Source of the DNA: Centipeda noxia ATCC 43541
GTDB lineage: Bacteria; Bacillota; Negativicutes; Selenomonadales; Selenomonadaceae
Reading direction: 5' to 3'
Length of the DNA stretch: 62,972 bases
Assembly: GCF_000160555.1 (NCBI RefSeq)
Contig: NZ_GG749280.1
Coordinates: 536,723-599,694, forward strand
The stretch's first letter is position 1; each line of letters begins with the position of its first letter. A program made the position numbers and the translations under genes. Shown piece after piece: positions 59,404-62,972 of the stretch. A model generated the notes under the pieces. That model saw only the letters and a list, made by a program, of their open reading frames with translations. It searched no databases and had not been told where the DNA came from.

Positions 59404-61185
59404 TCATTCGTACAGATTTTCATGGGTGAGTTCATCCTGGATTCTTTTCACCTGGTTTAATTCGTCAATGTATGCCGCTTTTCCTTCTTGCATCATCTCT
59501 TCCGCACGATGCGTGTGCCGCGCGAGCTGCTGCGTCAAATATGCGCGCCGCAGCGTGCCGAGCGCCTCCCGGCAGGAATCCGCCGTCCGCCCGTCCTCTA
59601 CGAGGGCACGCGAAATCTCCGTGCCCGCATCCGCCGGCAGCGCCGCGATGAAATCGGCATCCAGCGCCCCGCCCTGTGCCAGGCGGCGCTCCATTGAACG
59701 GAAGATCTCCCCAAGGAAGTCGTCGGGGAAATCGTCTGACGGAACGACGGATAAAATTCTCATGAGAAGATCCGCATCGCGCCAGACTGCAGCAATCAGC
59801 TCACGTCCGGCACGCCGCAGGACATCGCCCGGCTGACGCGTCGGCGTGCGCTGCGGCGTCTGCACGGAGGTCTCCCGGGGCCTTCCCTGCCGCAGGTAGC
59901 TCCGCAGCGCATCGGCAACGACCCCCTCGTCGAGGAACAGCTCCGCCGCCGTACGCCGCATGTAAGCGCCGCGTGCGACCTCATCCAGATCCGCGAGCAC
60001 GGGCAGCATCTCCGCAAGCGCTGCACGCCGTCCGTCAATCCCGTCCGCCATATGCGCACGCACATGCCGCAGACGATATTCGGGCGCGGGCACCGCCGTC
60101 TCAACGAGCGCACGGAATGCCTCCGCGCCATGGGTACGGACATATTCGTCGGGATCCTTGCCGTCCGGCAGGAGGAGGACACGCACCTCTGCCGTGCGGC
60201 CGCGTACCGCAGCGAGCGCGCGCAGGGTTGCCTCCTGCCCCGCCGCATCGCTGTCATAGCAAAAGACAATGCGCGGCGCGCGGCGCAGCAGCAGCGCCGC
60301 ATGGTCACTCGTGAACGAGGTGCCGAGCGTCGCTACGACATTCGCTGCGCCCGCCTCCCATGCAGCGATCGCGTCCATATAGCCCTCGACCACAATGGCG
60401 CAGCCCTCCTGCGCGATGGCGCGATGTGCACGGTCAAGGCCGAAGAGGAGCTTTCGCTTGTTGAATACGGGCGTCTCCGCCGTATTGAGATATTTCGGCT
60501 TCGCATCGCCGAGCGCGCGTCCGCCGAATCCGACGACGCGGCCGCGCTCATCCGCGATGGGAATGATGACGCGGTTGCGGAAGCGGTCATAGACCCCGCC
60601 CCCGCGCTCACGCACGGCGGCAAGCCCCGCGTCGACGAGAATCTTTTCCGAGATGCCGCGTTTTTTGAACGCATCGGAAAGCTTCGACCACGCATCCGGC
60701 GCAAAGCCCAGCTGATAGCGCTCGATCGCTTCGTCCGTGATGCCGCGCCCCGCGAGATACGCCTTGCCCGCTGCACCGTAGCGCGTGACGGTGAGGCAGC
60801 TGTGGAAAAAATCCCGTGCGAGCGCATTCGCGCGCCGCAGATCGTCCAGCGCCCGCAGGCGCGCCTCCTCACGCGCATCGCGTTTTCGCTCCGGCAGGGG
60901 AATGCCGAGCTGCTCCGCCTGGCGTTTGATCGCCTCGAACGGTGTGATGTGCTCCATGAGCGATATGAATTTAAATGCATCGCCGCCCGCGTGGCAGCCG
61001 AAGCAGTAGAAGAAGCCCTCGGCCGGCACGACGGAGAACGATGCGGTCTTTTCGTTATGGAAGGGACAGCAGCCCCAGTAGCGGTTGCCCTTGCGCTTCA
61101 GGGAGACATAGCCCTGCACGACGGCGAGAATGTCGGTCTGAGCGCGCACCTGCTGCACGAACGCCTCCATCCTCGGGTCACGCAT
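59404..61185 (-). CDS. dnaG: DNA primase
   Basis: DnaG makes RNA primers for replication. The 593-residue protein has the CHC2 zinc-binding domain (CCPFHNEKTASFSV, FYCFGCHAGGDAFKF), the RNA-polymerase core with the Toprim motifs VVEGYMDAIAAW and FCYDSDAAGQEA, and a C-terminal helicase-binding domain. It starts at 61185 after AAAGGAG; the open frame continues 40 codons upstream into dgt. The order dgt-dnaG-rpoD is the usual macromolecular synthesis cluster of Firmicutes. Confidence 0.97.
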   Translation of the reverse strand: MRDPRMEAFVQQVRAQTDILAVVQGYVSLKRKGNRYWGCCPFHNEKTASFSVVPAEGFFYCFGCHAGGDAFKFISLMEHITPFEAIKRQAEQLGIPLPERKRDAREEARLRALDDLRRANALARDFFHSCLTVTRYGAAGKAYLAGRGITDEAIERYQLGFAPDAWSKLSDAFKKRGISEKILVDAGLAAVRERGGGVYDRFRNRVIIPIADERGRVVGFGGRALGDAKPKYLNTAETPVFNKRKLLFGLDRAHRAIAQEGCAIVVEGYMDAIAAWEAGAANVVATLGTSFTSDHAALLLRRAPRIVFCYDSDAAGQEATLRALAAVRGRTAEVRVLLLPDGKDPDEYVRTHGAEAFRALVETAVPAPEYRLRHVRAHMADGIDGRRAALAEMLPVLADLDEVARGAYMRRTAAELFLDEGVVADALRSYLRQGRPRETSVQTPQRTPTRQPGDVLRRAGRELIAAVWRDADLLMRILSVVPSDDFPDDFLGEIFRSMERRLAQGGALDADFIAALPADAGTEISRALVEDGRTADSCREALGTLRRAYLTQQLARHTHRAEEMMQEGKAAYIDELNQVKRIQDELTHENLYE

Positions 61186-61199
61186 AGGTTTCTCCTTTA

Positions 61200-62213
61200 T
61201 TAGATTGGTTTGATCGTCATCTGATCGACGGGCGGGATGTAGATCTCGCGGAAGAGCGCGACGGCATAGCTGTCCGTCAGCCCCGCCACGTAGTCTACGA
61301 CGCACTGCTCGCGTCCCCAGCGCTCCGCCCGCGCGATAAACTCGGGCGGGAGCTTGTCAAAATACACGGTGAAATGGTCCATGAGTGCGCGCAGGACGAA
61401 TCCCGCCTGCGCCCGCTCGTGTGCGAGCGTCTTGGAGTGATAGATCCGCTCGAACATAAAGCTGCGGAACAGGTCCATCACATGCTGCGTCTCCTCCGAG
61501 AAGGCCGCGTCACCGCGCTCCTCCGAGGTGACGATCATATCCGACACCATGTGCGTGATCATCGCGGACGTATCGATGCCGAACGTATCGCGCACCTCAC
61601 GGGGCAGTTCCTCGGGAGCGAGAAGCCCCGCACGCAGGCTGTCGTCATAGTCGTGGCAGAGATAGGCGATGCGGTCGGCAATGCGGACGATCCGCCCCTC
61701 AAACGTGCTCGGCATCCCCTTGCCCGTGTGGTTCAGGATGCCGTCGCGGACCGCGCCCGTGAGGTTCAGCCCGCGTCCGCCGCGCTCGAGGATCTCGACC
61801 ATGCGCAGGCTCTGCTCGTTGTGCGCAAAATGTCCCGTGATCTCCGCCACCACGGCCTCGCCTGCATGCCCGAACGGCGTATGCCCGACATCGTGTCCGA
61901 GGGCGATCGCCTCCGTCAGATCCTCGTTGAGACGCAGCCCGCGCGCGATCGTGCGCGAGATCTGCGACACCTCGAGCGTGTGCGTCATGCGCGTCCGATA
62001 GTGGTCGCCCGCAACGATGTAGACCTGCGTCTTGTGTTTGAGCCGGCGAAACGATTTGGAGTGCAGAATGCGGTCACGGTCGCGCTGAAACTTCGTGCGG
62101 AAGGGACACTCCTCCATCGGATGGCTGCGCTTTGCATCTGCGCTGCGCGCTGCCAGCGGCGAGAGGAGCGCATCCTCCTGCGCCTCAAGTCGTTCCCGGA
62201 CGGTCAAAGGCAC
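61200..62213 (-). CDS. dgt: HD-domain deoxyguanosinetriphosphate triphosphohydrolase
   Basis: The enzyme hydrolyses dGTP (and possibly other dNTPs) to the nucleoside and triphosphate, limiting the dNTP pool. The 337-residue protein has the HD metal ligands in RMTHTLEVSQIS and LGHDVGHTPFGHAGE, then RIADRIAYLCHDYDD. The start is GTG at 62213, directly behind GGGAGGTGG and rather close to it; TTG at 62207 has better spacing. It is 14 bases upstream of dnaG and probably in one operon with it. Confidence 0.9.
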   Translation of the reverse strand: MPLTVRERLEAQEDALLSPLAARSADAKRSHPMEECPFRTKFQRDRDRILHSKSFRRLKHKTQVYIVAGDHYRTRMTHTLEVSQISRTIARGLRLNEDLTEAIALGHDVGHTPFGHAGEAVVAEITGHFAHNEQSLRMVEILERGGRGLNLTGAVRDGILNHTGKGMPSTFEGRIVRIADRIAYLCHDYDDSLRAGLLAPEELPREVRDTFGIDTSAMITHMVSDMIVTSEERGDAAFSEETQHVMDLFRSFMFERIYHSKTLAHERAQAGFVLRALMDHFTVYFDKLPPEFIARAERWGREQCVVDYVAGLTDSYAVALFREIYIPPVDQMTIKPI

Positions 62214-62224
62214 CCACCTCCCGG

Positions 62225-62608
62225 CTATTTGACGACCATGACAGGGATTTTCGCGTTCTCGATCACCTTCTGACTGACGCTGCCGATGAGAACCCCTTTG
62301 AGGAGCCCCAGGCCGCGGCTGCCCATGATGATCATGTCGCTCTGCTCCTCCTCTGCCACCTCGAGGATGCTCCGCGCGATATGGCCGCTCTTGACATGCT
62401 TGCGCGCCTTGCGGTCTCCCGAAAGCTTCTCCCAGATGCGGTCAAAGACGATATGGCTCGGGATGTCCTTGTTGATGTTGCTTGCAACATAGACGAAGTC
62501 GAGTTCGGCATCGCATTTCTCCGCGAAGAAAATCGCCTCGTCAACCGCCTTGCAGCCGCTGACGGAACCATCGACCGGAACAAGAATCTTTTTGATCTTG
62601 CCCATCAT
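62225..62608 (-). CDS. Universal stress protein (UspA family)
   Basis: This 127-residue protein has the UspA fold, with the N-terminal KILVPVDGSVSGCKAVDEA and the ATP-binding signature GSRGLGLLKGVLIGSVSQ. It probably binds ATP and helps the cell during stress or growth arrest. Two adjacent ATG codons follow AGGAGGGATT. The dgt gene follows after 11 bases, so co-transcription is possible. Confidence 0.9.
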   Translation of the reverse strand: MMGKIKKILVPVDGSVSGCKAVDEAIFFAEKCDAELDFVYVASNINKDIPSHIVFDRIWEKLSGDRKARKHVKSGHIARSILEVAEEEQSDMIIMGSRGLGLLKGVLIGSVSQKVIENAKIPVMVVK

Positions 62609-62714
62609 AATCCCTCCTAATCACTCGTTCCTATAGGATTGTTAAGCATGGTTTATCAGTATATTTCGATGATTGGGGCGAAAAATCCTCTCTCTGTGAA
62701 AAAAAAGTGTATTT

Positions 62715-62972
62715 CTACAATTCTCCGGCCTCTGCAAAGCTGAAAAAGCTGTCGCCGGCAACGATCACGTGATCGGTCACCGGGATGCCGAGCACCTTCC
62801 CCGCCTCACACAGCACGCGCGTGAGGCGATGATCCTCCGCGCTCGGCGCGGGATCGCCGCTCGGATGATTGTGCGCGGCGATGATGTGCGCCGCGCCGCA
62901 GCGGATGGCAGGCTCAAACACCTCGCGCGGATGCACAAGCGTATTTGTGAGCGTCCCTGCCGAGACATCCGC
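62715..62972 (-). CDS. radC: RadC/JAB-domain protein, 5' end cut by window edge
   Basis: Only the C-terminal 85 residues are visible. They contain the JAB metalloprotease-like motif AHNHPSGDPAPSAED (HxH followed by D), followed by GKVLGIPVTDHVIVAGDSFF and the end of the protein. This is the conserved part of RadC, also called YeeS or MPN-domain DNA-repair-associated protein, whose function is not settled. The helix-hairpin-helix N-terminus is beyond the window. A 106-base AT-rich gap separates it from the uspA gene. Confidence 0.88.
   Translation of the reverse strand, partial: ADVSAGTLTNTLVHPREVFEPAIRCGAAHIIAAHNHPSGDPAPSAEDHRLTRVLCEAGKVLGIPVTDHVIVAGDSFFSFAEAGEL

Overview
The window looks like a chromosomal segment of a Selenomonas-like member of the Negativicutes, that is, a Firmicute with an outer membrane. 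The evidence is two tandem OmpM-type porins that carry an N-terminal SLH domain, methylmalonyl-CoA mutase and Na+-pumping decarboxylase subunits of succinate/propionate fermentation, an AhbC/AhbD (NirJ1/NirJ2-like) radical-SAM heme pair, motility-associated proteins, GC-rich codon use and strong AGGAGG-type ribosome binding sites. No database search was possible, so family names rest on reading motifs and overall protein layout.

Layout. 1-2.4 kb: the 5' part of mutA (leftward) behind a cobalamin riboswitch and a long leader. 2.4-9.4 kb: leftward housekeeping genes (3D/G5-type cell-wall protein, tatD, metG, rsmI), split between metG and rsmI by an HpaII-like restriction-modification cassette with a vsr repair gene. 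9.6-15.7 kb: rightward two-component system, rfbD, sstT and a secreted tannase-like hydrolase. 15.7-24.2 kb: bioY, rpoC and rpoB, leftward. 24.6-31.5 kb: an LppM-like lipoprotein, a TAXI-TRAP uptake operon, a small cluster with gamma carbonic anhydrase, and an unrecognised gene. 32-36.1 kb: a chemoreceptor and an HMA protein plus Zn/Cd-type P-type ATPase behind an ArsR-type operator. 36.1-36.4 kb: a compact type I toxin-antitoxin-like locus. 36.5-41 kb: TetR-ahbC-ahbD, tRNA-Arg and mtaB. 41.2-43.2 kb: FliD-tail-like and YjfB-like proteins, then a low-GC nucleotidyltransferase pair. 43.2-46.3 kb: the two ompM genes, each with a conserved small upstream reading frame. 46.4-51.4 kb: a FecBCD-type ABC importer with cbiL, then oadB and oadG. 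51.6-56.7 kb: glutaredoxin-like protein, hemW, lepA, nif3-like gene, trmK and tRNA-Asn. 56.7-57.0 kb: a second toxin-antitoxin-like locus that looks eroded. 57-63 kb: two tandem rpoD genes, dnaG, dgt, uspA and the end of radC.

How the genes fit together. MutA needs adenosylcobalamin, CbiL is a corrin-ring methyltransferase, and OadB/OadG belong to a biotin-dependent sodium pump, while BioY imports biotin. These genes therefore point to a corrinoid- and biotin-dependent propionate-forming energy metabolism. AhbC/AhbD make heme from the siroheme branch of the same tetrapyrrole pathway.

The least expected structures are the two convergent toxin/antisense-RNA loci whose predicted toxin mRNAs can pair 5' end to 3' end, a 41-bp perfect palindrome overlapping the methyltransferase promoter, the tandem rpoD genes, the conserved ompM leader peptides, and an unassigned structured RNA near 31.6 kb.
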